From assembly GCF_008831285.2 (NCBI RefSeq), contig NC_045149.1, positions 21,768,535 to 21,832,534 on the forward strand: 64,000 nt of DNA, given 5' to 3'. The stretch comes from Nymphaea colorata. Taxonomy: Eukaryota; Streptophyta; Magnoliopsida; Nymphaeales; Nymphaeaceae. The position numbers and the translations under genes are program-made. This document shows, piece by piece, positions 37,693-48,935 of the stretch. The number at the start of each line of letters is the position of its first letter. Within the stretch, counting starts at the first letter, position 1. The notes below the pieces were generated by a model, which was given only the letters and a program-made list of their open reading frames with translations, was not told where the DNA came from and did no database searches.

Positions 37693-38092
37693 TAGGGATG
37701 CCAATATATTCAGTTTAAATCGGATATCGGACTAAACCACTTCAAGAAGATCCGATATGTAAAAGCTTAATATCTGATTAACAAATCAAATCAATTCAAA
37801 TTTAAGGAATGATATCCAATTAGATTCGGATTCAGATTCATATACACATAAATATTTGTTCGGATTCGAATTCAGATTAAATTTAGTTTTAAACAAATAT
37901 CCTATATCTAATACTCTTAGATTTTGAAAATCGGCCGGATTCAGTTAAAAATTTCAATCCAGATTCAGATATGGATGTGAAAATCAGGTTTGAATCGAAT
38001 TCAAAAGGTTAAATCAGATTTATGCGAATTTGAATCTGAGTATATGAATATTTGAAAAACCCAATATTAAATCCAGTCCATTGACATCCCTA
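37693..38092. mobile_element. hAT-type MITE with 8-bp target duplication
   Basis: A 400-bp element with inverted ends TAGGGATGCCAAT and ATTGACATCCCTA (one mismatch). It is flanked by AAGCAGGT at 37685-37692 and GAGCAGGT at 38093-38100, matching at seven of eight positions, the duplication length of hAT elements. The interior is AT-rich and full of GATTCGGATTCAGAT-like words that form internal inverted pairs. It has no coding capacity. Confidence 0.7.
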
Positions 38093-38632
38093 GAGCAGGT
38101 GCCCATGTCTACAGCACTGCCCTTGACTGCAGTCTCCTTCTTCAGCATTGGAACTCATAGGCAAGACAAGAGAGGGAAGATAGGTGGAACAACAAGAAGA
38201 AAACAAATATTAATTGAACATTATGATTCTGAAATGAAACTGGAGATTTGTGAGCCGCGCACAAGAGGAAGCATCATTCTGCAACTTAGAAATCAGCAAC
38301 GACGACGACAAGTTTGAAGCAAAGCAACAATCAGTACTGCTCGTCGCAAGAACATAAGTTACAGCGCAACTCAGGTCCTTGGTAGCGCTTAAAAAGCCAA
38401 TGACCAATCTTTTGTGCTTCGAGGCTCTTCAGTCCCAAATTCAGCTGTTAGGAATCGAAATGATCCACATTTACCATGCGTTTTTCCTGCCACGAGTATA
38501 GACACTTTCATAGATTCTCTTCATGTCATTGCCTAATGTGAGTTGGTTTTAGAAGTAATGATGCTGTTTCATGAAGATCCTAGCTGCATTTATTAACATT
38601 TTCATGTTAGAAGAAAACAGATGCTTTTGATA

Positions 38633-39841
38633 TGTATTACATTAACGATCCCGTATTCAGGTTGGTGGTTCGTAACAGACCCATCTCAAACCCTGCCTTC
38701 TCAAACAGTACATTCTCTGTACCATCCCTGTTTTTATGGTAAGGTATGCTGATTCAACGTTTCCATTACTTTTTGGCAGAGCAGCAAAGAGAAGACCTTT
38801 ACAAACGATGCACTACTTGGTGGGAATGCCACCTTCTACCATTGCCTTTCGTTTCAGAAAACTATCTTCGTTGGTTGCATTTTTCTGTTTTCATGTGTTT
38901 TTTTTTTTGTGAATGCTTCTTGGAATGATTCTTCTTAGTGCACAATGTTTGCACGTTGAATTATCCTTTTGTGGCAGAAGCTCAAAGCCAACACCTCCAT
39001 TTGTTGAAATGCCCACAAGAGCATTCGGTTAACAACAGCCTTTATGGTTGTAGAGGTAGCTTGTGTCATGTGTTCACTGTGACATAGTTTGCAGGTAGAG
39101 AGAGAGAGATAGAGAGGACTAAATTATTAAATCGTTGATCTGAATAACAATTAACAAAGTTCTAGCAAACTGATATATGCATAATCTAGAAAAATGCAGT
39201 GATGGCTTCAGTACAGTAATGTCCACGACAGGCCTTCCAAAAGATCCTGTAATATCAGGGCGAGGTGCTGCAATACCTTAATCAACATAGCAGAACTTAG
39301 TGTAGCTAAAATTGTCCAACATTTCCTATTGCAAATTTGCAGTTGAAAAATTCAGCACAAAAAACAGAACAAACAGAAGTAAGAAACAGAAAGAGGGATG
39401 ACTTTTTGGGATCTTACAAGCATTAAGTTGTTGGTGAAAGAAAACCCACTAGAATTCAAATTGGGAGGGGAAAAGGAACAATCTACCTTAGCTTTTAAAG
39501 GTCGCCACTAGAATTTGCAATAAGAAAACAGGAAAAGAAAAACTTACCGTAAAGGTTTGGTAATGGCATTTGAGATAGCTAGAGCTAGACGGAACCTCAC
39601 ATCTTCCCTGAGCAACAGTTTCAAGAATCTCTCATTCGCATCTCGATTTCTCTAGAACTGTGACCAGACCTAACACAATTATTAGCTGAAAGCTACTGCT
39701 GAAACTTGCATCTCTATCCTGATTCCTGTGCACGACGAATGGTCGTCAATGGAAGCAGGGCACTGTGATTTTGGCAGGATATTTTTGTCGTAAAGAAAAA
39801 GAAGGTATTTTCGGTCCAGCTCCGTAAACGAAGGTGGCCAT
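38633..39841 (-). other. Possible cryptic minus-strand exons, unproven
   Basis: Four stretches on the minus strand look like coding exons: one from an ATG at 39841 (MATFVYGAGPKIPSFSLRQK...), one at 39548-39651 bounded by TTCTAG and a strong CGGTAAGT donor (…RFLKLLLREDVRFRLALAI…), one running down from 39277 (…APRPDITGSFGRPVVDITV…), and one ending at a TAA near 38633 (…NVLFEKAGFEMGLLRT…). Their reading phases do not join cleanly in one model, and I recognise no family. They may be parts of a small gene, a decayed gene or a non-coding transcript. Confidence 0.2.
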
Positions 39842-40295
39842 TTGTGAATATCTATCAAGCGTCAGTGGTCACTTTCTTCACTTGTAAACCTTGGGTGTCT
39901 CTTTGCTATGTAATTTTTCTCAATGCTTTATCTTCAGTTCTAGTTGGGATGATACTGATACTTCTTGCAAATCTTGAACTAGACTAGAGGAGGTCCCTCT
40001 CTTCATTTGCTATAACTGCTGCCATTTTTATCTATTCACAGAAATTGCCTTCTTTTCCTCTCGCTACCTCTCTATCTTTACGTGAGCAGTGAGCAAGATC
40101 TGTTGTTTGTGTGGCCTGCCTCTCCAGCTAACCGTCAGCGGCTCCTCTCTTATCCTCTCCCACGCTTCATGTTCTTACCAGTCAAAACAATCTAGACGCC
40201 CCTGCTCCCTTCCTTCCTAGTTCCCGCCGTTTTCTGTTTGCAACGCATCCGCAGTGAAGAGTAACCGAAACATTCCGTCCACAGGAAAAGGTAAC

Positions 40296-41714
40296 ATGGG
40301 TAGCGGCGGCAGGGAGATGATGCTGATTCCGGCCCAGGGGCAGGGCCACCTCTTCCCCTGCGCCCAACTCTCCCTCCAGCTTGCCTCTCGCGGCATCTCC
40401 GTCACCGTCGTCCTTCCCTCTGACCTCGCTCCTTCCATCGCCGCCGCCTGCCACGACCAGCCTCTCGTCCGCGTCTGCCCCATATCCCTCCCTCCCCATC
40501 CCACCGACACCCCCCACCATCAGATCGTGCGTCTCCGAAACAGCCTCATAGCCGAACGTTTCACAGAGATTCTCTCACAGCTGACTACTTCCGATGGTCC
40601 TCCCCCGCCCGTCTGCGTCATCTTCGACGCCCTCGCCGGCTGGGCGACCGAGATCTGCGAGCGTTTTGCTATCCCCACCGTCGCCTTCTTCACCAACGGC
40701 ACCTGTGCCTGCGCGTTGGAGTACGTCGGTTACCACTTGCCGCTCGAGGGACTGAACCCCGATGACCCTGTCTCCATCCCCGGGCTGCCGGAGACCCTCC
40801 GCCTGACCTATGCTGATCTGTCCAACAAGCCCCCGCCGAGCGCATGGGCAAGTGATCGCCGGTTCCCGCCATGGGTGGCGGACGTCAAGTCGGCGACGGC
40901 GTTCCTTTTCAACACGTGCGACGAGCTGGAGCGACCGTTCATCGATTGCATCAGCAGGGAGGCCGGGAAAAAGGCCTTTGGCGTGGGGCCGTTGCTACCG
41001 CGTCAGCTCTGGGACTCCGCCGGCGCGCCGCTCCGCGATGGCGCTGTCAGGTCAAAGCGAGACTGCAGCATAAGCGAGGACGAGGTGGAGGCGTGGCTCG
41101 ATTCCAAGCCCGTGGGGTCGGTGGTCTTCGTGTCCTTCGGGAGCGAACTAAGCCCAAGCTCCGCCGAGCTGGCGGAGCTGGCTGCTGCCCTCGAAGAGTC
41201 AGGCCGGCCGTTCATTTGGGTCATCCAAGCCGAGGTGAAGATGTTCACGGCGGGCGTCGGTGCGGAGTCGGCAAAGGATCCATGGTTAGGAATGCTACCG
41301 CAAGGATTCGAAGAGAAGGTGAAGGAGAGGGGGTTGGTGGTGCGCGGCTGGGCACCGCAGCTACTGATTCTCAGCCACCCGTCGACCGGAGGGTTCGTAT
41401 CCCATTGCGGGTGGAACTCAAGCTTAGAGTCGCTGGCATGTGGGGTGCCGATCCTGGCGTGGCCGATCCGCGGGGACCAGTGGCAGAACGCCATTTTAGT
41501 GGCGGAGCACCTGAGGGTGGGGGCGGTGTTGGCCGTCCGGGGGAAGGGGGCAGTGAATAAGAAGCAGGTGGTCGATGGATTGGAGAAGGTAATGGGAGAC
41601 GGAGAGACGAGGAGCAGAGCAGCAGATCTAAAGAAGACCATCTTCTCGTCAGGTTTTCCGGCGAGCTCCTCGACCTCCATCGATGCATTCATCGATTTGT
41701 TTCAAACAGAGTAG
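40296..41714 (+). CDS. Family-1 UDP-glycosyltransferase, 472 aa, intronless
   Basis: These enzymes move a sugar, usually glucose from UDP-glucose, to small acceptors such as flavonoids, terpenoids or hormones in the cytosol. The PSPG donor-binding box is complete at residues 352-395: it opens WAPQ, contains HCGWNSSLES and ends WPIRGDQ, the final Gln being usual for UDP-glucose users. His18 in AQGQGHLFP is in the catalytic His position and Asp111 in VIFDALAGW fits its partner Asp. Length is typical. I start at 40296 (MGSGGREMMLIPA) rather than the in-frame ATG at 40254, because family members begin shortly before the catalytic His and the context AACATGG is good. There is no signal peptide. 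The gene is strikingly GC-rich against its AT-rich flanks. The acceptor cannot be predicted, so no UGT number is given. The next gene on the right is 14 kb away. Confidence 0.92.
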   Translation: MGSGGREMMLIPAQGQGHLFPCAQLSLQLASRGISVTVVLPSDLAPSIAAACHDQPLVRVCPISLPPHPTDTPHHQIVRLRNSLIAERFTEILSQLTTSDGPPPPVCVIFDALAGWATEICERFAIPTVAFFTNGTCACALEYVGYHLPLEGLNPDDPVSIPGLPETLRLTYADLSNKPPPSAWASDRRFPPWVADVKSATAFLFNTCDELERPFIDCISREAGKKAFGVGPLLPRQLWDSAGAPLRDGAVRSKRDCSISEDEVEAWLDSKPVGSVVFVSFGSELSPSSAELAELAAALEESGRPFIWVIQAEVKMFTAGVGAESAKDPWLGMLPQGFEEKVKERGLVVRGWAPQLLILSHPSTGGFVSHCGWNSSLESLACGVPILAWPIRGDQWQNAILVAEHLRVGAVLAVRGKGAVNKKQVVDGLEKVMGDGETRSRAADLKKTIFSSGFPASSSTSIDAFIDLFQTE

Positions 41715-43442
41715 CGACTTGGAGCGAGTTGCTTCGTTATTATGCAATGTAATTGCTCAAATAATCATAAACAACCAAATCCAACTTTCTGACATTTTTT
41801 TTCCAAGGTTCTGATGATTGAGAATTAATCCTTATAATTCGTTATAGTTCTAAGACCTGCAATCTGATTAAAATCTTGCAATAATTTATGACTCAATGAT
41901 TTAAAATTTTTAATTGCTTATGTTACCAAATCTACCGGTAGGTTTACAAGTTTTGAACCATGAAAGTTCCAATTGTTAGTGTTTGCGGCAGTCAATACAA
42001 AAGAGGGAATTCCAAAACAAATTACTGAGACATCATCAGTCTGAAATTCACTTGCAAGGATTGCCTTGATTCAGAGTCCCAACTGAGCGCCTCCCCAAGT
42101 CCATGGGATGTTATCGATCTCAAGTGTCATAAGGTTTGCCAACATAAACAAAGTTATCCCAATCACCATGCAGGAACGGTGATTCATAGGAATCGAGGAA
42201 GTGAATTTCATCAAGAAACTTGATTCCAAACAATTTGGGAGGACAATAATAGGTAGACGTTGTCTGATACTCCTTCCATTCTAAATCTGATAATTATATA
42301 TTTCAACATATATCCGATTCTGATGGATACTCAAATCCTGCAAAAAATTCAATTTGATGTTGTTTCCTTACATCCGAAACCAAGCTGTAAGCCTGAATCT
42401 GGTTCTTTTCATTCTAAAACAAAGATAAATTCAGTGGTATGGTCATGAAAATCTTTACCTGCATGTTTTCCCTCATGTATTCACCCATATGCATGTGTCT
42501 CTCGTTTTCCTAGAAGTTTTACTTATTCGTGTCAATTTATAGGCATTTACACGCTGTTCACGACATTTCCTACTTTCTCAATTCTGCGTTAGTAATCCGA
42601 GACGTGGAACAAACGACAGAAGGATTTTTGTTTCTCCGAGCGAATTCATCATTGAATAATGGGCAGCTGAGAGATTCATCCCCTTCTTATAAAATCAACG
42701 TTTTTGTTTTAATCATTGTTAGTAGCATGCTGCCAACATGTACTAAGAAAAATGAGTTCAAAACATCTGTTTGTGTCTGCTTACTAATTAACTCAATCCT
42801 CATCTTATTCGAAGAAAGATCATTAATCGACAAACTTAAATCTGAAAGTCTTACTTTGCACAATAAAGATTGCAGGAATATTGTGTCTATCAGCAAAAGA
42901 AGAGCACTGATAAGTTTCTCAATTATCTGCAACTCGGAGTTGAACTCCACAAAGAAAGAACCCCATTACAAGAAATCAAGCTGCAAGATTATACCATCTA
43001 GAGTACGAACTCTCTCTCTTCTTTCACGTTGAAATTGTGAGCATCTAAAAGGTGAAAAGTACATTTGGAGGTCGAGATTCTTTTCTGCTTCTGCAAATCA
43101 GGACCATATCGTTTATGATCTCTATCTCTTGTCAGCTTCTGATGCTTTTCTTGAATCGAAGATGCTTGTTTTATGCTTCGACTAGGCAGAGATCCTGTTT
43201 CACTTGATAGTCGCATGTTCCTCTACGATGGTATTCAATTTTCACACAGCCGGAATATCCAATATCGTTCATTTGGATATAGGCTATGGTAAGTTTTCTC
43301 GGAACTGGCCTTCTTACTTGCTCTTCAAAAATCAGTGTATGATCCATCAGTTTTATGTGCGCGTGTGTGTAAATGGCTGAAAATTTCGAAGCTCTTAATC
43401 TTGGAACACAACAATAAAGTTTTATTAACCAAAACCTAAAAT
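41715..43442. other. Intergenic DNA 3' of the glycosyltransferase
   Basis: AT-rich, with an AATAAT stretch at 41760 that may serve as its poly(A) signal. Open frames at 42529-43032 (+) and 43171-43551 (-) have no recognised domain. The block at 43160-43350 is a diverged repeat also present near 48510-48710. Confidence 0.5.
43160..43350 (+). repeat. Dispersed repeat, copy A (pair with 48.5 kb)
   Basis: Shares with 48510-48710 an ordered series of words: ATGCTTCGACTAGGCAGAGATCC, CGCATGTTC, GGTATTCAATTTTCA, CAATATCGTTCATTTGGA, TTTTCTCGGAACTGG. The copies are clearly related but strongly diverged. Confidence 0.5.
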
Positions 43443-43864
43443 CTATGTCACATAGATACTTGGGTTTGGCCCACGTATCCGTATCCATACTCCGATACCT
43501 GAATCCGGATACCGATACTCCTTGGATACGTCTGGATCGGGTCTGGGTCAAACCCGATCCAAACCCATTAAAGAAAACCCGATTTCTTTTTTATCGACCT
43601 TTCTTTCTCCCTTTCACCCGACGAGGTCTGTGCCTTTAGGGTTTATGCAGCTGCAGCAGATCATGGGCAAAAATGGCGGATAGTTTAATGTTTTTTGTGA
43701 TGAACTATTAGTTTTAGTTTAATGTTTTTTTTTTCATTTTATCATTTGATAATATAAAATTAGCCGTATTCGCGTATCCTAAAAAAATAAAACTTGCTGT
43801 ATTTGTACCCGTATCCTCGTACCCGTACCTGTACCCGTATCGTACCAGTATCCGTGTGACTTAG
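43443..43864. mobile_element. hAT-type MITE with 8-bp target duplication
   Basis: A 422-bp element with inverted ends CTATGTCACATAGATAC and GTATCCGTGTGACTTAG (14 of 17 positions pair). It is flanked by CCTAAAAT (43435-43442) and GCTAAAAT (43865-43872), seven of eight identical. The interior is built from many copies of GTATCCGTATCC-like words and has no coding capacity. Confidence 0.65.
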
Positions 43865-46303
43865 GCTAAAATGCATTTATGACAAGTGAGAGCCAATCTG
43901 CACCACCATGATCCATCTAATGAACATGACAGTGTCTCACGTGCAAATACATAATTATCTTTTCTAAAAACCTACACTATATAGGTTTGAATTTTAATCA
44001 TGCCAGTTTCACAACTTATAAAAGTGCACAGTGGTTCTCACTTCTCATAGTTTCTATTATTTGTACTTTAAGAACCAAAAGTTTAGTATTATAGATTCAT
44101 TTATGAAAGTTTTCTTTTAAGTTAATAAAAGAGAAAAATAAGGGCAAAGAATGAGCTCTTATGGGCCGTCGACTACCTGTGTATATGTGCATTATTTTGT
44201 GGTGACTTCGGCTCTCTTCTTGGGGCTGTAGGATGAAAGCTCCTGCTCACCTAAGACAGAGGTGTACTCATAAAGCGACAAGCTCAAACTTGTCGTTTAA
44301 AAGAGATCTTTCTGCCTTGATTAATACCCATGAATCAACTAAAAGGTTATTTTACTAGAAATCAATTTTGAAACTTTTTTGGCATAGAAAAGAAAGAAGG
44401 GCATCAGGCTGGCCTGCCTCGGCCTGACGCTGGGAACTCGAGTTCGAGCCCTGTCCGATGCCCAAAACCTGAGCTTGGGCCAAGCTCCGTTAAAATAAAA
44501 AAATAATTTTTTTAAACATAAAACAATTTTTTAATATAAAATATATATTTTAAATAATAATGGAAGATAATACTGAGCCCGAAGAATATGAATTGTGACA
44601 CCTTAAACAGGACAAATTAGAAATAAAAAGAAAGGTTATGTGAAACTGAAATGTCATTGGAAGACACTCAGTCCGCAGAATATGGCTTGTCACACTCAAA
44701 CATGAGGTAGAACCACATGCACATCAGCCTTTAGAGAGACCATGTACAAACCAATAAAGTTTGTGAGTGTAATGCCCACTATTTTCCTTCCTTTTCTTTA
44801 ATTAGGGAAAACGTTAGAATGGGGAGAGGTTATAAATAGTAGATTAAATGATTGTTGGAAATTAGGAAATAGCTGAAAACTGCCAAGGGAGCAGCGAGCT
44901 ATTCCTTTCCATGAGAGAGAGGTTGAAGAAATAATCATTCATTCTTTGCTGCAGCCATCGACGAGAGAGTCCAGCAACAATGATTGGGAAAGAGAGAGAG
45001 AGAGACGTCCTCATTTTTGCCCTCTTTCTAGTTGAGATTGAAGTTGTTGGCTGCTGGAAAAGAACCAGAAGCATAGAGGTTGCTGCTGGAAATTTATCTC
45101 AGATTTGAAAAGGTATGGGAACACTCAGTCATGTATGCAGCATGTAGTTCATGTATGTTATGCTTATGGACTATAGATGTATAACGGTAAGTATATAATG
45201 TGTATATGAGCAGGCCTAGAGTAGAAAGTAGGCTGTCGGACTGAATTTGTTAGTATGCATTACTGTAAAATGAATGGTTGAATATGATTATGAAATTACT
45301 CCTGCAATTTAGAATATAATTAAAATTTCTAGGGAAGCATGTTGTATGGTCAGCCCTATGACAGAGGGTGAATGAATGGGTAATGTGACGTGATGAGATC
45401 TAAAATTTAAGAAGTATATAAACTGATATTTCTGTAGCCTGTGGCACTTAACTGTAAATTCAGCAAAGAAAACTTTTGTTCTTATGAAGGTCTGTGTATA
45501 TACATACATGCATCTATATATTGGTATGCATGTGTATGCATAGATAAATAGTATATACATATATATAAGAATATGCGACTGTGTATTTAAATAGTGGAAT
45601 GTGCGTTTTGGTAGCTGGACGGAGTAAGAACATTCTTGCACGTTGGAAAGACATGAATCACTACGGTGACAGGTTCCTTCATGAATGGGCCAGATCATAG
45701 TAAGAGTTGCAGAACTGCTACTTGAGTGAATTAGTATACGCAGGGTAGAGGAGGACTAACTCGTGGTTATCATGTCTCTGCCCTACCTTTGTAAAGATTC
45801 CATGCATTCTGTTAATATGTCATTCATAACAGAAGCGGAAAAAGGAGACAACCTTGTTTTCACCTTACTCTAAACCTATGTAAATCAGTGTACTGTTGAA
45901 GCCAGCATAATACAGGGCTGCTTCGTATTCTATGATTTTCACTCATATTGTAGTTAGCAATATTAGACACGTAGGGGATACTTGACAATGATAAAAACAT
46001 GCAGTTCTTGTGCTTTGGTATGTTTGTATAAAAACACATAACAGAACCCAATCTGATCTGGGTGAGAAGAATCCTGAAATACTCATTTGTCCCTTGATGA
46101 CATGCTGAGCAACAGTGAGCAGCTGCACATGATTAGAAAGGTTGGAATGTTGAAAAAAAAAAAACTGTAAGAAAGGTGGTTTCAGAGATTGGTGCAGTGG
46201 ATTTGGACATGTGGTTCTTCCTACCAAGTTTGATGCGATTGGACTTGAAAAGAAGAAGGAATCGAAGATGGAAGGAGTCGGGTGCTCTGTTCCAGCAAAG
46301 TCT
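43865..46303. other. Intergenic DNA, repeat-rich, possible transcript leader
   Basis: Contains a member of the GGGCATC/GGCCCGA repeat family at 44399-44570, a (GA)n tract at 44990-45004, and a TATAAATAG at 44831-44839 followed by a pyrimidine- and GA-rich stretch ending in a GGTATGGG donor-like site at 45112. This could be the promoter and first exon of a transcript, but no open coding frame follows. Confidence 0.35.
44399..44570. repeat. GC-rich/AT-tail repeat family, copy 1
   Basis: A GC-rich head (GGGCATCAGGCTGGCC..., GCCCAAAACCTGAGCTTGGG) is followed by an AT-only tail (AAAATAAAAAAATAATTTTT...). The same arrangement recurs at 49403-49715 and 50529-50740. Confidence 0.5.
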
Positions 46304-46878
46304 GAAACTGCGTTGGATTCTGGCACCCGGTGCTATGAACTTCGACGTCAGAAAATTTCGAGTAAAAGCTCATTGGTTCATCTGAGTCTGAAGAATCTGC
46401 CTGTAAAATTTCATATTTTTTGGATCAGCCGATATAAAGATATGAATTTTTGAGTGACTACCTATCACTAGAGTGTTTTCTGTGGCAGAAAGTTTGGAAA
46501 CTACATCGGATTCCGATGACCGGTGCTGTCAGCTCCAGTGTTGGAAAATAACGAGTAAGGGCTTGCTGGATTTATCTGGTTCTGAAGATTACTCCGGTTA
46601 AATTTCATAATTTTTGGGTGAGCGGTTGAGGAGATATGGATTTTTGAGTGACCGCCTGTTGTTGGAATGCTTTCCAGAGAAACTAGAAACTGTACCATTT
46701 TTCGGCGACTGGCGCTGTCAACTCCGGTGTCAAAAAATATCGAGTAAGATCTCGTTGGATTCGTTTGATTCTGAAGATTATCCCTGTAAAATTTCATAAT
46801 TTTTAGAGAAACCGATGAAGAGATATGAATTTCTTGAATGACCACCTGTCACTAGAGTGTTTTCTGCGACGGCTGAAG
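46304..46878. repeat. ~190-bp repeat, three diverged tandem copies
   Basis: Units start at GAAACTG or GAAACTAC positions 46304, 46497 and 46686. Each contains GGTGCTGTCA-like, TCTGAAGATTA, GTAAAATTTCATAATTTTT, GATATGAATTTTTGAGTGAC and CACTAGAGTGTTTTCTG words in order. The copies are strongly diverged, so this is an old array. Confidence 0.75.
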
Positions 46879-48509
46879 AACCGACTACAGAATAGTTGTC
46901 TCTTGTGCCTACCCTCGTCAAATTCTGCTGGTGGGCAGGTTTACGATTTGATCGTAAGTCCCTCAGGGTCCTTCCGACCAAAAAAAAAAAATCAGAGTAT
47001 CTGTAACCTAAAAGGAGTTTTTTATAAATTTGTTTTCAATTTCGGTGGAAGAACGAAATGTTATGTTTTATTGTTCATTGTTGCCCTTAGTTTTGTTTAA
47101 AATTTCAAACAAAGGGTTCTGAAAATAAAGTCAGAAATTAGAGGAGGAAAGTCACGTTCTAAGAATTTAAAATATAATTCTCTTGCTTCTGAAGAATGAT
47201 TATATTTTTATTATTGAGATTTCTTGACGTGATATTTCTTGTGTTGTTTCCTGTCTATTCGACTTTGCTTGTTTGTCATTAAAATAAGTTAGAAAATGGC
47301 TTATTGATTTTGTCTAGAAAACCGAACCTGAGGGTGGTTTTTGTGAAAGGTAATAGACGATGTCAAGTGATGATAAACTCTCACATTCGAATTTCGTAGG
47401 CGGAACATGGACTGTGTATGCATTGGTATGTGCGAGTGCGAGCTTGTGTTTTGCCCAGTGTTTGGTTTTGTCCTGGAAGGTAGTGGTGCGCGTGAGCTCA
47501 CTGTTGTCGCACACTCCTCTGTCTACACTGGAGGGCCCATAGGGTATTGGGCGGCACAAGGGCTCGGGATTTTGCTGTTTCTATTAGAGAGCAAGGCGTC
47601 TCCTGGTCCCTCACCCCGAGTTCCTAGATGGGCCTTGTTGTTGCAGCGGCAATCTGGGATATCTTAGGAACCTTTACTGCATGTTACCCTCGATCTGTTG
47701 GATTGCCTGGTGATGATGTTCTGTTCTACCTGTGAGTTGTGCCCATGGGGTTTTCTGTTGTTGCTCGGCACGATGACTACCTATTGTAATAATAAACCAC
47801 GGTTGGAAGTCTACGAATATTTGGAGGTTGTGCACACATTGTTTTTTATAATGAGATGTAATTCTAATACGTGTTAAGATTTGGAGACTTATGGTTGTTG
47901 ACTATAAGGTCTCATACGTATTTGTTTGACAAAATTAAATATTACTTTGTTGGGTACGTTTCATTCATGACTGGATTTTTTCATACTCAGAGGAATTCTG
48001 ACCCTTCTTTCTATTTCAACAGGTAATTCTTGAGAGATTTTAGCTCATGGTGTGATGAGCTCAGTCTTGTGATGGACGGACATTGGCAGTCTAAACACTG
48101 CGTCGGTTTGGACTTAGTGGTTATTTTAGTTGTTTTGGTTCAAGTGTTTTTTACTTTTAATACAGTGTATTTGATTTGGTTTTGGTCATGACTCAATGTT
48201 ACTTCCACTATTATATAAAAAGAATTTAGTGTCAAAAATTGAGTCGTGATAGTAAATTGACATAAAGTATTCGAAAAGTGACATTGGATACATGTAGCCT
48301 TCGAAGTTTTTTGAAAATTTAATGGTGGGAGCCTTGACATTTTTCCAGAGAAAAAAGAGGAGAGGGCATTATGTTAAAGTTAGAGGAGGAGCTTGGGCGC
48401 CTCCAGTTCTGCATCTGGTTTAGGCATCTGAAGCCAACCTCATCACGTTTGAGACCAAAAAAAACAAATAAAATTCACGATCAAAACTGAGTTATATGTC
48501 AAATTTGTC

Positions 48510-48710
48510 TGTACTTCGACAAGCAAGAGATCCAATAGCGAGATACTCTCATGTTCGTAGCGGAATTCAGTTTTCATATATCATTCAATATCGTTCATTT
48601 TGGAGAGAAGAGTTTGAAAAATCTTAGAGTTTTCTGGGAACTAGAATTCCTATTTGATCTACCAAGTTCAAGGTAAATTGATTCATGATCAGTTTTCTTG
48701 TTGAACTACT
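48510..48710 (+). repeat. Dispersed repeat, copy B (pair with 43.2 kb)
   Basis: Same order of words as copy A: GTACTTCGACAAGCAAGAGATCC, CTCATGTTCG, GAATTCAGTTTTCA, CAATATCGTTCATTTTGGA, TTTTCTGGGAACTAG, GATTCATGATCAGTTTTC. It lies 5.35 kb from copy A in the same orientation. Confidence 0.5.
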
Positions 48711-48774
48711 GGTTATTATTTTTTTTTTTTAATCTTGCATAGTCGGCTTTTATGTAATATACATATGGTCTTCT

Positions 48775-48935
48775 CCACTGGCGGAGTGAGGATTTTTTAG
48801 TCACCAGATTTGATGTGAGCACTGCATATAATTTGGAGTCACAAAAATGTAATATTGAGACATTATAATATAAGTTTTTAATGGGCCTGGTGTGGACAAT
48901 GACCCACCCCTTTCAACAAGTAGCTCCACTACTGG
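48775..48935. mobile_element. MITE of the CAGTGGCGGA family
   Basis: Left end CCACTGGCGGAGTGAGG and right end GTAGCTCCACTACTGG are inverted repeats of the family; GGCCTGGTGTGGACAATGAC is the family's internal word. Confidence 0.5.

Noticed and set aside
38740..38928. Plus-strand stretch resembling a pectinesterase fragment (GNATFYHC)
   Set aside because: Only a few residues match the family pattern, no catalytic Asp or following motif is present, and the opposite strand is equally open.
40871..41692. Two 229-codon frames overlapping the glycosyltransferase
   Set aside because: Both are shadows of the GC-rich glycosyltransferase exon in other phases; the PSPG-bearing frame is the real one.
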